Below are positions 8,436 through 18,388 of a DNA stretch of 64,000 nucleotides, in pieces. This DNA is from Spirochaetaceae bacterium. Lineage in GTDB: Bacteria; Spirochaetota; Spirochaetia; Treponematales; Breznakiellaceae. The stretch's first letter is position 1. Each line of letters starts with the position of its first letter. The stretch spans positions 1 through 64,000 of the forward strand of contig JAISMB010000033.1 of assembly GCA_031276945.1 (NCBI GenBank). Reading direction: 5' to 3'. A program made the translations under genes and the position numbers. The notes beneath the pieces are model-generated. The model was not told the DNA's origin and did no database searches. It saw only the letters and a program-made list of their open reading frames with translations.

Positions 8436-9662
8436 ATGGATGGTATTAAACGATCTGATGGGTATCCGCTGACACCAAAAGCAGGCGATGGCATGACGCT
8501 TGACTTGATTGACCCGCTGGATCCTTCTGTGGGGCGTACCGGTTCAGTGGCACAAGACACCGGAACAAGCAGCGAACCGTCAACCGAACCGGACTCGCCT
8601 GCGCAATCTTTAGAGGGAACCGGGGTAGTGAATTTTATTTTGGTTAGTCCTCCTTTAACTGATCCTTTTGACCCATCCGCTCGGATTACGAGGTCTGTCC
8701 CTGCCGACAGTGTGCCGACTGAACCTGAGGCGAGGTCTGTCCCTGTTGACAGTGCGCCTGCTGAACCTGAAGCGAGGTCTGTTCTTGCTGACAGTGTGCC
8801 GACTGAACCGGCGACAGGGTTTATCCTTGTTGACAGTGCGCCGACTGAACCTGAGGCGAGATCTGTTCCTGCTGACAGTGTGCCGACTGAACCTGAGGCG
8901 AGATCTGTCCCTGCTGACAGTGCGCCTGCTGAACCTGAGCATTTCTTAAGAATATCCGGTTTGCGCAAGCGGTTTGGACGGAAAGAAATAGTGAAGGGTG
9001 TTGATTTTTCTATGAACAATGGCGAAATAGCCGGGTTATTAGGTCCTAATGGAGCGGGGAAAACCACCATCTTTTATATGATTGTGGGCTTTCATAAACC
9101 CTCAGCCGGCAGTGTATTCATGGATGATGTTGATATAACGGCTATGCCGATGTTCCGCCGCGCACGGCAAGGCATTGCCTACCTGCCACAAGAAGCATCA
9201 ATTTTCCGTAAGCTGAAGGTAGAACAGAATATCTGGGCAATTCTTGAAAGCCGTAAAGATATAACGCATGCGGAAAAAAAACAGAGACTTGAAAGTCTCA
9301 TTGACGAGTTCGGCATAAACCGCGTCCGCACACAATACGGCTATACCCTCTCGGGTGGTGAAAGGCGGCGCACCGAAATCGCCCGCTCCCTTGCCACTGA
9401 TCCGAAATTCCTGCTCCTTGATGAGCCTTTTGCCGGCATTGATCCCATAGCTGTCTTTGAAATAAAACAAATCATCCGCAAGCTCAGCGAAAAAGGCATA
9501 GGCGTTCTGATAACCGACCATAATGTCCGCGATACTTTGGAAATTACGACCAAAGCTTTTATCATCAATGACGGTACGATAGTTGCACGAGGGGATCGGG
9601 ACTCGATTCTCAACAATGAAATGGTACGGGATATATATCTCGGTTCTGAATTCAAAATGTAA
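8436..9662 (+). CDS. lptB: LptB ATPase with an unusual repeat-built N-terminal extension
   Basis: ABC ATPase that powers LPS-type lipid export with LptF/G, which are not in the window. The ATPase domain spans about residues 168-408: Walker [10 protein letters not shown] near 204, Q-loop YLPQEAS, signature LSGGE near 305, Walker [11 protein letters not shown] and H-loop TDHN. Usual LptB is about 240 residues; this one is 408. The extra N-terminal 167 residues are rich in Pro, Ser, Glu, Ala and Asp. Half of them are six units of the type [14 protein letters not shown], encoded by 42-bp repeats that carry the genome's intergenic core AGGTCTGTCC. The start at 8436 has AAGGA 7 bp upstream. No in-frame ATG lies near the ATPase domain, though GTG codons within the repeats could serve as internal starts. 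Confidence 0.9.
   Translation: MDGIKRSDGYPLTPKAGDGMTLDLIDPLDPSVGRTGSVAQDTGTSSEPSTEPDSPAQSLEGTGVVNFILVSPPLTDPFDPSARITRSVPADSVPTEPEARSVPVDSAPAEPEARSVLADSVPTEPATGFILVDSAPTEPEARSVPADSVPTEPEARSVPADSAPAEPEHFLRISGLRKRFGRKEIVKGVDFSMNNGEIAGLLGPNGAGKTTIFYMIVGFHKPSAGSVFMDDVDITAMPMFRRARQGIAYLPQEASIFRKLKVEQNIWAILESRKDITHAEKKQRLESLIDEFGINRVRTQYGYTLSGGERRRTEIARSLATDPKFLLLDEPFAGIDPIAVFEIKQIIRKLSEKGIGVLITDHNVRDTLEITTKAFIINDGTIVARGDRDSILNNEMVRDIYLGSEFKM
8691..8942 (+). repeat. Six 42-bp tandem units inside lptB
   Basis: Units begin at 8691, 8733, 8775, 8817, 8859 and 8901. Each starts AGGTCTGTCC or a variant (the fourth is GGGTTTATCC) and each encodes 14 residues. The 42-bp period is twice the 21 bp of the intergenic arrays and keeps the frame. 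Confidence 0.9.
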
Positions 9663-9699
9663 CCAAGGAAATCTCCACAGCCTCAACAAGGAGTGTATA

Positions 9700-10977
9700 A
9701 TGGCTATTACTATAACTGTACCCTACGGTAACGGTTCGTGTTCCTGCTCGGTTTCAGATAAGCGCAGCGTCAGTATTCTGCGCCCGGCGCATCTTGCGGA
9801 TGCTCAGAGTGCTTCTGAAGAGGATATTATCAGAGCAGCTCTTGATACGCCTTTTGACTCGCCGCGGCTCTCTGAGCTTGCGCGCGGTAAAAAGAAAATC
9901 GTGGTTTTAACCAGCGACCACACCCGCCCAGTGCCAAGCCATCTTACCCTACCGCCTCTGCTTGAAGCGCTGCGTTCCGCCTCCCCTGAGGCGCAGATCA
10001 CCATACTGATTGCAACAGGCTGCCATAGGGGAAGCACCCCTGATGAGATAGTCAGGAAATTCGGCGCTGCTTTTGCGGCGCGGGAACGGATCATCAACCA
10101 TGATCCTCATGATGCTGCCGGTCTTGTTTCATTGGGGCGGCTGCCTTCAGGCGGGGAACTGGTTATTAACCGCCTTGCAGCAGAGGCTGATCTGCTGGTG
10201 GCAGACGGATTTATTGAGCCGCATCAATTTGCGGGCTTTAGCGGCGGGCGTAAGAGCGTTTTGCCGGGTATTGCAAGCCTCAAAACCGTGCTTGCCAGTC
10301 ATAATGCTGAGTTTACCGTGCATCCAAAGGCGCGCCCGGGTATACTGGAAGGGAATCCGTTCCATATTGATATGCTCTTCGCCGCGCGGCGGGCAAAGCT
10401 GGCGTTTATTCTCAATGTTGTGCTTTCTCCTGCTAAACGGGTAAGCGCCGCCTTTGCAGGGGATACGGACAGCGCTCATCGTGCAGGATGCGATTTTGTG
10501 CTGCGCCACTGCGGGGTCGAGCGTGTCTGCGCACCGGTCGTCATAACCTCAAACGGCGGCTATCCTTTGGATCAAAATATCTATCAAGCAACGAAATCAA
10601 TCATGGTGGCGGATAGGCTCTGCGAGAGCGGAGGGGTTATCATAGCCGTGAACGAATGTCGGGACGGGCATGGTTCTGAGGCGTTTTATCGGACCTTCAA
10701 AGAGGCTGCCTCATTAAGCGCCCTGCTCCAAGCGATAGAGAAGCGGGGGCGGGAAGAAACGCTTCCGGATCAGTGGGTAATCCAGTTGACTGCCAGTATT
10801 CTGCGCAAACGGCGCATTATTTTTGTCAGCGCTGCGCCTGCACCAATGATAAGCGCGTTTGGTATGGTTCCTGCGCCGAGTTTAGCTGCGGCAGTGCGGA
10901 TGAGCGAAGACTTTATTGATCTGCCTGATGCGCCTATCACGGTACTGCCCGATGCGGTGTCCTTACTGGTACGGTAA
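9700..10977 (+). CDS. larA: LarA-type nickel-dependent 2-hydroxyacid (lactate) racemase
   Basis: A 425-residue protein matching LarA length (about 424). It shows the family blocks SDHTRPVPSH, the catalytic-His segment ATGCHRGSTPDE, NHDPHD, the pincer-cofactor Lys block GGRKSVLPGI and a following HPKARPGILEGNPFH. LarA interconverts D- and L-lactate or related hydroxyacids with a nickel-pincer nucleotide; the maturation genes larB, larC and larE are not in the window. ATG 9700 has AAGGAG 5 bp upstream; an open frame reaching back into lptB is not used. The substrate cannot be told, since DUF2088 proteins vary. The 37-bp gap after lptB suggests co-transcription. Confidence 0.85.
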   Translation: MAITITVPYGNGSCSCSVSDKRSVSILRPAHLADAQSASEEDIIRAALDTPFDSPRLSELARGKKKIVVLTSDHTRPVPSHLTLPPLLEALRSASPEAQITILIATGCHRGSTPDEIVRKFGAAFAARERIINHDPHDAAGLVSLGRLPSGGELVINRLAAEADLLVADGFIEPHQFAGFSGGRKSVLPGIASLKTVLASHNAEFTVHPKARPGILEGNPFHIDMLFAARRAKLAFILNVVLSPAKRVSAAFAGDTDSAHRAGCDFVLRHCGVERVCAPVVITSNGGYPLDQNIYQATKSIMVADRLCESGGVIIAVNECRDGHGSEAFYRTFKEAASLSALLQAIEKRGREETLPDQWVIQLTASILRKRRIIFVSAAPAPMISAFGMVPAPSLAAAVRMSEDFIDLPDAPITVLPDAVSLLVR

Positions 10978-11015
10978 TAAGAGGAGAGGACAGCCCTCCG
11001 CATCTCTGGGTGGCG

Positions 11016-11141
11016 AGGTCTGACCTACAAAGGGTAAGGTCTGACCTACAAAGGGTAAGGTCTGACCTACAAAGGGCGAGGTCTGACCTACAAAGGGCGA
11101 GGTCTGACCTACAAAGGGCGAGGTCTGACTTATCGGCTGAG
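11016..11141 (+). repeat. 21-bp tandem array, GGTCTGACC type, 6 copies
   Basis: The motif AGGTCTGAC starts at 11016 and repeats exactly every 21 bp to 11121. The unit is GGGCGAGGTCTG plus ACCTACAAA, with GGTAAGG in the first copies. It abuts the 22-bp array that follows. Confidence 0.92.
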
Positions 11142-11283
11142 ACTCCCGCATCTCTCGGCGGAGACTCCCGCATCTCTCGGCGGAGACTCCCGCATCTCTC
11201 AGGCGAGACTCCCGCATCTCTCAGTCGGGACTCCCGCATCTCTCAGCGGAGACTCCCGCATCTCTCAGCGGAGACTCCCGCAC
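11141..11283 (+). repeat. 22-bp tandem array, ACTCCCGCATCTCTC type, 7 copies
   Basis: GACTCCCGCATCTCTC recurs at 11141, 11163, 11185, 11207, 11229, 11251 and 11273. It is the reverse complement of the 25741-26092 array. The remainder of the gap to 11360 shows nothing recognisable. Confidence 0.92.
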
Positions 11284-11360
11284 CTTGACTGAGAAGACAC
11301 TGAGAGAAGATAGAGCGCTGACGCAGGGGGAGGCTGACGCACGGGTGAGGGTTGAGCCGT

Positions 11361-14300
11361 TTAAGGTATGGAGAGAACCGTGTGCGGCGGGGCGGGAGGG
11401 GCGGCTTCGATTGGAAGGGGCTGATCAACGGCAGTGTCAATTAAGTCCGCCGTGTCCTTGTGCCGAAACCGCAGCACATTAACTATAAATATATTCAGTT
11501 TGTTGATAATGTTGGGCGGCAGCAGGTTGCCGTCGACTTCTACCGAGATGGTCGGATAAGACTTTTCCCGCGCCCAGGGCGTAAAAACCCCTTCAATGAC
11601 CCGTCCGATAAGGCAGGCAAAGGGCGAAATATTCACAATGCCCGAATACCCGCCCGCCATCGCAGCGGCTGCAACACCGGTTGAGACGGCAATCTCTGAA
11701 TTGAGTTCCAGATTAACAAATTCCCGCTCCGTGTATTCCATAATTTTGTGCATATCGTGCGGTGTCTCTGGAATGAGACCGGTCTTTTTTAAGATAGAGA
11801 GCGCCTTTTTTTCTATAGAATGTTTCCACCATGCTTCAAGTTCAAGTTTCTTGAGGTCCTGCCATGGTTTGGAAAGCAGGCGGCGCGACGGCTCCTGTAA
11901 CGCAAGAAGTTTTTTCAGAGCGTATTCACGGACAAAATCGAGGTAGTGTATCCACTCGGCGATGCCCGACACCTTGACCACAATGCCCCGCTGCGCCATA
12001 AGTTCCGTCAGTTCACTCACGGCAAAATCATCGCGGCGTACATAAATCTCGCCCACTATCAGAACCTTAGGGCAGTCCTCAAGCCGTCTTTTGAGCGGTA
12101 TTTTCTGCACGGCAGCGGCAACTTTTTCCAGCTCCTTCCAGATTTGCGCCGGCTTGAACTCGACCGCATGCATAACGTTGCGCCACGAGCGTTCATATTC
12201 AACAAGAGCTTGTTTGGGATTCTCAGCCGTTGCAAGCAGCGCCGTCTGAATATCCTTTAAGTAGTCCGATAAGACAAGCCCTTTCCACATCTCTTGGGCA
12301 AAGTGCGCCCCAAGCTCCGTGTAAGAATTATCAGCAGAAAGTATGAAAACGCAGACGTTTTCCAGTCTGAGATCGCGGAAAAGATTTTCAAAATACACGT
12401 AGTATTGACCGGTCCGGCACGGACCGGTGGTAATAGGCACAAACAGTAAATAAAGTTCGTCTTTGCGGTACTGTTCCGAGGCAAAATATTGAAGGGCGCT
12501 GCCCAAGACCAGATGGCTCGGAACGCACTCTTTACCGGAAGCGTGGGCGCGGGCAATCTGTATGGTCTTGACCGTTGCAACCGGCAGAGCCTGCGCATTG
12601 ATATCCAAAGCACGTACCGCGGCAGCCATGTATTCTGTGGATATTGCTCCCATATTCGATAAAAGTATTTTTACCCTTTTGTTACCGCGTATCTCCACCT
12701 TCTCGCCTGTTATCTCGTTAATCAGGCGGAAATCTTCGTTCTTCCCCTGTTCATCAGCTTCATAGATAAATTTCCAGCCGTTGTAGTACCGTTCCGATTC
12801 AAGGGCTTCTTTCTTACTCCTATACCCGTCAATAATATCCACAAACGCCTCAACCCGGGTGTCTATACCGGCATCCGCAGAATGGGAATCAAGTTCCAAT
12901 ACCAAAAAAGGCTTAGTTCCCATGATCCACTTGATATAGTGCAGAATAAATGAATCGGGCGCGCACGAAAAGTTTGTAATGTAAGTAATGTAGATGTTCT
13001 CTTCTTGTTTAAGCAGCGCAGCCGACTTTACATCCTGCTGCCCATAGTACCAATACATATTTGAGAAGATAGTTTGGTCGGCAAAGGGGAGAATGTCGAA
13101 GGGGACTATAGAATAGCCGCGGCTGGTGAATTTGCGGGGAATACCCATGTTCGCTTCCGGCGTAAAGGCATTATAAGGGCGTCCGAGAATGGCAATAACC
13201 GGCCGCCCTGCGGCTCTTGACTCAGCTAATGCCTCTTCGCCCAAGGTTTTACACGCCGCAAAATATTCGTGCTGTTTCGCAAGCGCTGCGGTGAACGCAC
13301 GCTTTGTCTCCTCCGCGCTTATGCCCAGCCGGGCAGACATACCGGTAAATAATTCAAGCGTCTTTTCTTCGCCGAACTTAAAGCTGACCACAACTGGCAG
13401 CCACTTCTTTTTATCAACATCGGGGAACGCTTTTTCAATATAATAGGGCAGCGACTGCGTTATAGGACAAAAGTTAGCATGCACTGTCTCTTCGTACGAA
13501 GGCATATCCCTAAAATGCGGAAGAAGCACATAATCAGCCCCCTTATCAAGACAATCCTGTACCGCACCATGGGCAATCTCAGCCGGAAAACAGTACGTTG
13601 ATTCTGCACGGGCAACGCCGGCATGAGCTACTTCGGTAGAGAGGAATGTTCGTATTCCTAGTTCATGGAAAAACCACGAATAAAGCGGATAAAGGGTATG
13701 GACAGAGAAGGACCGGGGAATACCGACGACAAAACGCGAGCGGTTTGTCTGTTCCTGCGGCGCCGCGTAGGTTTCAAAGAGCATTTTCTGCCGGCGCTCA
13801 ACATAGTCAAAAACCGGTATATCCTTTACTGCTTTACGCATATTAGTATATTTATTGCACCGTCCGCCAAACATAACAGTATGGTTATTAACCTTGAGTA
13901 CCTGTATGGGGCAGAGGTTTTCACACGAGTGGCAGGTAAAAACCCGCTCATAGCAAATCTCCCGATTAAGCAGCTCATCAAGTACCACAGGAGTTTCCGT
14001 AAGAAGTCCAGCGGCTGCTTTGCGTTTTGCCAGAATAGCAACACCAAAACAGCCTGACAATTCCGGCGATGGCGGCACAAGGATTTCTTTATCGAGCATC
14101 TGGGCAAAGGCAAGCGGCACTGCCGGGTTTTTTGCAACGCCGCCTTGAAGGAATATCTTACTCCCGATGGTTCTATTGCCGACAACCCGATTGAGGTAGT
14201 TTGCGACTATAGAACAAGCAAGACCAGCCACAATATTTTCACGGCTTGCTCCTTGCTGCACCGCCTTGCGTATGTCTGAATTGATAAAAGCCGAGCAGTG

Positions 14301-15701
14301 TTCACCAAACTTACACGGAGCATCAGCTTTAAGGGCGAGCGGTCCTATATCGGCTGCATTGTGTATGGACAAGTCGCCGGATGCGGACTCCTCAAGAAAG
14401 GAGCCGGTGCCGGCAGAGCAAGCTTCGTTCATAGCATAGTCTATGGGAATGCCATTTTTGAGCAGTACATACTTTGCATCCTGCCCGCCTATTTCAAAAA
14501 TGGTCTCTACATCCGGATCGAAGTACGTAGTCCCCACCGCATGGGCTATGATTTCGTTGTACACACCGGGTGTTTCTAAAAATAAGCCGAGTATTTCCCG
14601 ACTTGAACCGGTTGTTGCTACAAGTTGTATAGCGCAGTCTGGAGAGCCTGTATCAGCTATAATCTTTTTTTGAATAATCTTGAGAACTTCCTTGAGTGCT
14701 TTTACCGGGTCGCCGTGGGTTCGTCCGTAGTAGCTTGCGACAATTTCATCCGTTTCCCTATCAACAAGGCAAGCTTTTGTTGTGGTAGAACCGCCGTCAA
14801 TGCCCAGTATGTACTGTCTTCCGGACTTCACCGTGCCTTCCGGGCGGTCAAAGGTCCGCACCTTATTGCTCGAATCTTTTAGTGATTCAAGACTCGTAAA
14901 GCGCACCGTGCGCTGTTTAAGGAGTTGAGCAGGCTCGGTGAGCTGACTGCCGGAAGACTGCGCCATTACTGCAGCTCCAAGCGCCTCAAAAACTGGCGCG
15001 GTTTCTGGTATAATAAAGGTTATCTGCGGCGCCTTTTCACGAATAAAACGGATAATATGCCGGTTCAAAGTAATGCCGCCGGTCAACACAACCTGCCCAC
15101 TGGTAATCTTTGCCCGTTTCAAAAAATCTATAACTTTAACCGCCATAACATCACAGAGCGAAAGAACAATATCTTCTTTAGTCGCTTCATGTTTGTTAAG
15201 CCTGTGCGTGCAGTCGCTTTTCATAAACACTGAGCAGCGTGTTGAAATAGGATACACGGTTGCGCTATCAGGTACTGTGTTAATATCGTCTAAGGTCATA
15301 TCCATGCGCGCAAGTTGTTGTTTTAAGAACTCGCCGGTTCCTGAAGCGCATTTATTACCAGAAAAATTATTAACGATTGTCCCAGTATCACCGAGTTTGT
15401 AGACAACTAAATCTTCTCCGCCCATACTCACGACCGCATCAGCGTGGATGTTCAGGAAGTGCAAGGCTGCTTCTATACAAAGAGGTTCTAAAGTAGATGC
15501 TGCATTAAACATAAAACGCCCCTCGTTGCCGGTTACCAAAACATTGGCGCCGGCTTCAAGAGGGGCGCTGTCGAGTAAGGTCTGTGCCGCTGCGGTAACG
15601 TTTCCCTCATGCGGAACAACAGCACTAAAGATAGTATGATTGTTATCGAGTAGTACGAGTTTCAAGCTTGTAGAACCTATATTAATTCCTAAAAATTGCA
15701 T
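11361..15701 (-). CDS. Giant 2-hydroxyacyl-CoA dehydratase activase-type protein
   Basis: A 1446-residue cytosolic protein of the fused HgdC/BadF class. Residues 1-270 and about 295-560 are two ASKHA ATPase domains (GINIGSTSLKLVLLD; LGIDGGSTTTKACLVD). Each has a Cys-Gly motif for the shared iron-sulfur cluster (CASGTGEF; CSAGTGSF) and a GGITLN or GGVAKNP block. A DUF2229-type region follows with the cysteines FTCHSCENLCPIQ and GGRCNKYTN, then an HgdB-like dehydratase-fold half to the end. Archetypal activases use ATP to push one electron into a dehydratase. The fused form is common in anaerobes, but its substrate is not known. No dehydratase subunits lie nearby. The upstream ribosome site is weak. 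Confidence 0.85.
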   Translation of the reverse strand: MQFLGINIGSTSLKLVLLDNNHTIFSAVVPHEGNVTAAAQTLLDSAPLEAGANVLVTGNEGRFMFNAASTLEPLCIEAALHFLNIHADAVVSMGGEDLVVYKLGDTGTIVNNFSGNKCASGTGEFLKQQLARMDMTLDDINTVPDSATVYPISTRCSVFMKSDCTHRLNKHEATKEDIVLSLCDVMAVKVIDFLKRAKITSGQVVLTGGITLNRHIIRFIREKAPQITFIIPETAPVFEALGAAVMAQSSGSQLTEPAQLLKQRTVRFTSLESLKDSSNKVRTFDRPEGTVKSGRQYILGIDGGSTTTKACLVDRETDEIVASYYGRTHGDPVKALKEVLKIIQKKIIADTGSPDCAIQLVATTGSSREILGLFLETPGVYNEIIAHAVGTTYFDPDVETIFEIGGQDAKYVLLKNGIPIDYAMNEACSAGTGSFLEESASGDLSIHNAADIGPLALKADAPCKFGEHCSAFINSDIRKAVQQGASRENIVAGLACSIVANYLNRVVGNRTIGSKIFLQGGVAKNPAVPLAFAQMLDKEILVPPSPELSGCFGVAILAKRKAAAGLLTETPVVLDELLNREICYERVFTCHSCENLCPIQVLKVNNHTVMFGGRCNKYTNMRKAVKDIPVFDYVERRQKMLFETYAAPQEQTNRSRFVVGIPRSFSVHTLYPLYSWFFHELGIRTFLSTEVAHAGVARAESTYCFPAEIAHGAVQDCLDKGADYVLLPHFRDMPSYEETVHANFCPITQSLPYYIEKAFPDVDKKKWLPVVVSFKFGEEKTLELFTGMSARLGISAEETKRAFTAALAKQHEYFAACKTLGEEALAESRAAGRPVIAILGRPYNAFTPEANMGIPRKFTSRGYSIVPFDILPFADQTIFSNMYWYYGQQDVKSAALLKQEENIYITYITNFSCAPDSFILHYIKWIMGTKPFLVLELDSHSADAGIDTRVEAFVDIIDGYRSKKEALESERYYNGWKFIYEADEQGKNEDFRLINEITGEKVEIRGNKRVKILLSNMGAISTEYMAAAVRALDINAQALPVATVKTIQIARAHASGKECVPSHLVLGSALQYFASEQYRKDELYLLFVPITTGPCRTGQYYVYFENLFRDLRLENVCVFILSADNSYTELGAHFAQEMWKGLVLSDYLKDIQTALLATAENPKQALVEYERSWRNVMHAVEFKPAQIWKELEKVAAAVQKIPLKRRLEDCPKVLIVGEIYVRRDDFAVSELTELMAQRGIVVKVSGIAEWIHYLDFVREYALKKLLALQEPSRRLLSKPWQDLKKLELEAWWKHSIEKKALSILKKTGLIPETPHDMHKIMEYTEREFVNLELNSEIAVSTGVAAAAMAGGYSGIVNISPFACLIGRVIEGVFTPWAREKSYPTISVEVDGNLLPPNIINKLNIFIVNVLRFRHKDTADLIDTAVDQPLPIEAAPPAPPHTVLSIP

Positions 15702-15860
15702 GCCTAGAATATACTAAAGAAGCTAGAGACATTCAAAATAATTACCAGTCTCTCATCTTCGCCGTGCAAAGGACTGTCTCCTGCCGACAAGGGTAATCTT
15801 GAAAAGATTTTATCCGCAATCAGTGTAACTAGAAAACCTTTTAATGTTTTTAGTTGTGTC

Positions 15861-17165
15861 ATGAAAAAGTTACCCGTAGTATTTGTATCGTTTCTCATTA
15901 CGAGCCCCCTTCTAGCACAAGAGGCGTTAGCTGTACTGACTCTCGATACCGCGATAGAGCGGGTGCTTTCTTATAATATAGATATGCAGAAAACCGCCCT
16001 TGATCTTTCAAGCGCTCTGTATGCAGCCGATCACAGCTGGTCAACCTTTTTCCCTACGATAAATCTCAGGGCAAGCGCAGCTTATCAGTCAAATCTTCTC
16101 AGTAACGGCGGTCTCCAATTCAAAGAAGCGAATGCCCCCTTGGAACTAGCGGCGACGATTAGGCTGCAACTCAATGCCGGTATTCCCTTTGCCATTCAAC
16201 AGCTTAAACTCGCCGCGGAAAAGAAAAGCGCTGAATATGAAAGTGCGCGGCGCAAGTTGGAGCTAAGCGTTACGGGTACGTTTTATGGACTGCTTGCGTT
16301 ACAGCAAAACCTTAAACTGCTGGAAGAAAACCTCGCTTTTGCAGAGCGCTACAAAGATCGTATCTATGCGACATTTCAGGCGGGTATGACCGGTGAGATT
16401 GCCTATCTGCGCAGCCAATTAGAGGTAGAGACGGCAAAAACCGCGTTAAGCACAGCTCGGATAACGTATGAAGATCGGGTGCGGACATTTCTAGCCCTGC
16501 TCGGCATGGATCCGGATCATCCGCTCCCCTTGGAGGGTGCCATACAGGTAAGCCGGCTTGCGGTTGACGCTGAAGAGCTTGTTCGTGAGTATCTTGCGGT
16601 GCATCCTGATATTCTGGCAAAGCAGCAAGAGATTGAACGGCTCTCATTAACAAAAAAGTACAGCGATTTTACGACCTATGGACCGACTATAGATTTTAGC
16701 TGGGGGCTCAACCTCACCACGACCCGCGGCTTTACCGACCCCTTGAGCGTGGGCATTGCGATCAATATTCCTATCAATCCGTGGATTCCGGGCACCAAGG
16801 AGAATCAGGAGAACCGGAACACACAATCAACCCTCGAAAAAGCACAGTTAGACCTCAAATATACCGAGCAGCAGACCATGCTCACTATTCGCTTAAAAGC
16901 TGCTACCTTGAATAATTCGTGGCAGAGCGTGGAAAACCTGCGGACCCGTTTGAACATTGCACAAAAGAGCTATGATCTGCAAGAGCGCGATTTCCGCGCC
17001 GGCGCTGTCGGCTACTCAGCCTTAGAAAACAGCCAAAAAGATCTCTACCAAGCCCAGTATGATCTTCTCCAAGGCGAAGTATCGTACTGGAATGCCATTC
17101 TTGATTTAGCACTTGCTCTCAATGTAGATTGGAAAGCATTGGTAAAGACCACTCTGATACCGTAA
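15861..17165 (+). CDS. TolC-family outer-membrane efflux protein
   Basis: A 434-residue protein with a signal peptide (to about LLAQEALA), then the duplicated TolC pattern: LTLDTAIERVLSYNIDMQ near the N-terminus, the long helical hairpins, and LTIRLKAATLNNSWQSVENL with RAGAVGYSALENSQKDLYQAQYDLL near the C-terminus. It forms the outer-membrane duct of a tripartite pump. It is the first gene of the unit with the membrane-fusion and RND genes; 106 bp separate it from the next. Confidence 0.87.
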   Translation: MKKLPVVFVSFLITSPLLAQEALAVLTLDTAIERVLSYNIDMQKTALDLSSALYAADHSWSTFFPTINLRASAAYQSNLLSNGGLQFKEANAPLELAATIRLQLNAGIPFAIQQLKLAAEKKSAEYESARRKLELSVTGTFYGLLALQQNLKLLEENLAFAERYKDRIYATFQAGMTGEIAYLRSQLEVETAKTALSTARITYEDRVRTFLALLGMDPDHPLPLEGAIQVSRLAVDAEELVREYLAVHPDILAKQQEIERLSLTKKYSDFTTYGPTIDFSWGLNLTTTRGFTDPLSVGIAINIPINPWIPGTKENQENRNTQSTLEKAQLDLKYTEQQTMLTIRLKAATLNNSWQSVENLRTRLNIAQKSYDLQERDFRAGAVGYSALENSQKDLYQAQYDLLQGEVSYWNAILDLALALNVDWKALVKTTLIP

Positions 17166-17271
17166 GCCTGCGGCTGCGGTCGGTAAGTACGCATATAAAC
17201 ACCCGATGGCTGTCCGTGTTTTTGATAGAAGCTGACAGAAACTGTAAATTTTTAATTGTAAGGATTGTACC

Positions 17272-18333
17272 ATGAGGAAAAAACGATACTCATCAGTCGT
17301 AAATATTATCATTATTGCGCTTGTTATACTCTTTTCTGTTTTTATTGCTCTTACCATAAGTAACCGGCGTTCTAGTGCGGTGCGGACAGCGAATCCGCAG
17401 CAAGGCGCGGGTGCGCCTGCCGGTCAAAGAACGGCAGGACCGGCAGCGGCGGGACAGGGCGCCGCCGGTCAAAGAACGACAGGACCGGCAGCGGCGGGAC
17501 AAGGAGGCGCGCTGCCAAGCGGCTCTGGGCAGTCATCACGCAACAGCGCAACCGCAGTGCGGGTAACACCGGTCATACTTGATACGATTGAAAATACCCT
17601 GATTATCAACGGCGATGTGGTCAGCAGCACGCAGCTTTCAGTCATGCCCCCGTTAGGCACATCCGGCATAATCACTGAAGTCAAGGTGCGTGTCGGCGAT
17701 ACGGTCAGACGCGGACAAACCATAGCGATTGTTGATCCCTCCCGTCCCGGCGATCTTTATAACCCTATCTCCATACCCTCAACCGCCTCCGGTACCGTGC
17801 TGCAGGTTCTGATAAACCCCGGCGACTTGGTTGGTAATGGCGCGCTGATTGCAGTGGGCGACACTGCTGATGTCTTTGTCGAAACATTTGTGCCTGAGCG
17901 TTTTTCCGTGCTGACGAAAACGGCTCTGCCTGCATTGGTCTGGTTTGAAGCTATGCCCGGTGAAACCTTTGCAGCAGCCATCACTGAGGTCAGTCCGGTT
18001 TTGGATCCGGCGACGCGGACCTTGCGTATACGGCTGCGCTTTGCCGCAGGCGATTCCCGTATACGCCCGGGAATGTTTGCGACCGTCAGTCTGGTAATCG
18101 GCAGCCATGAAAATGTGCCGGTTGTGCCGCGCTCATCGATTATTAACACCTACGGCAACTGGATTGCCTACGTGGTAACCAGCAGCACTACAGCCGAGCG
18201 GCGGATAGTAAAAACCGGTTTTGAAACTGAAGATTATATTGAAATTATCAGCGGGCTTGTCCCCGGCGAACGTGTGGTAACGGCTGGACAAACATTCCTC
18301 AGCGACGGCGACCCTGTGCGCGTGGTGGAATAG
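17272..18333 (+). CDS. RND efflux periplasmic adaptor (membrane-fusion protein)
   Basis: A 353-residue adaptor that joins the RND pump to the TolC duct. It has an N-terminal membrane helix (SVVNIIIIALVILFSVFIAL), a flexible Gly/Ala/Gln-rich linker with two 15-residue repeats (about residues 51-80), and a biotinyl-lipoyl-like domain (GIITEVKVRVGDTVRRGQ; SGTVLQVLINPGDLV). A beta-barrel (FVPERFSVLTKTALPA, LDPATRTLRIRLRF, IRPGMFATV) and a membrane-proximal domain follow. The lipoyl halves are joined without a long alpha-hairpin, as in short adaptors. AAGGA precedes the ATG. The 669 bp to the pump gene are mostly tandem repeats. Confidence 0.87.
   Translation: MRKKRYSSVVNIIIIALVILFSVFIALTISNRRSSAVRTANPQQGAGAPAGQRTAGPAAAGQGAAGQRTTGPAAAGQGGALPSGSGQSSRNSATAVRVTPVILDTIENTLIINGDVVSSTQLSVMPPLGTSGIITEVKVRVGDTVRRGQTIAIVDPSRPGDLYNPISIPSTASGTVLQVLINPGDLVGNGALIAVGDTADVFVETFVPERFSVLTKTALPALVWFEAMPGETFAAAITEVSPVLDPATRTLRIRLRFAAGDSRIRPGMFATVSLVIGSHENVPVVPRSSIINTYGNWIAYVVTSSTTAERRIVKTGFETEDYIEIISGLVPGERVVTAGQTFLSDGDPVRVVE
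17422..17511 (+). repeat. Two 45-bp units in the adaptor linker
   Basis: GGTCAAAGAACGGCAGGACC and its near copy begin at 17422 and 17467 and encode GQRTAGPAAAGQGAA-type repeats, a disordered linker after the membrane helix. Confidence 0.8.
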
Positions 18334-18388
18334 GGGGTTCACGTTCCCTCATTACTCTCAGCAGCACCGCCGGCTCTCAGAAAGTAAT

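Noticed and set aside
8655-8949. Separate genes in the other frames of the lptB repeats
   Set aside because: They are by-products of a stop-free repeat; the lptB frame is the one that continues into a conserved ATPase.
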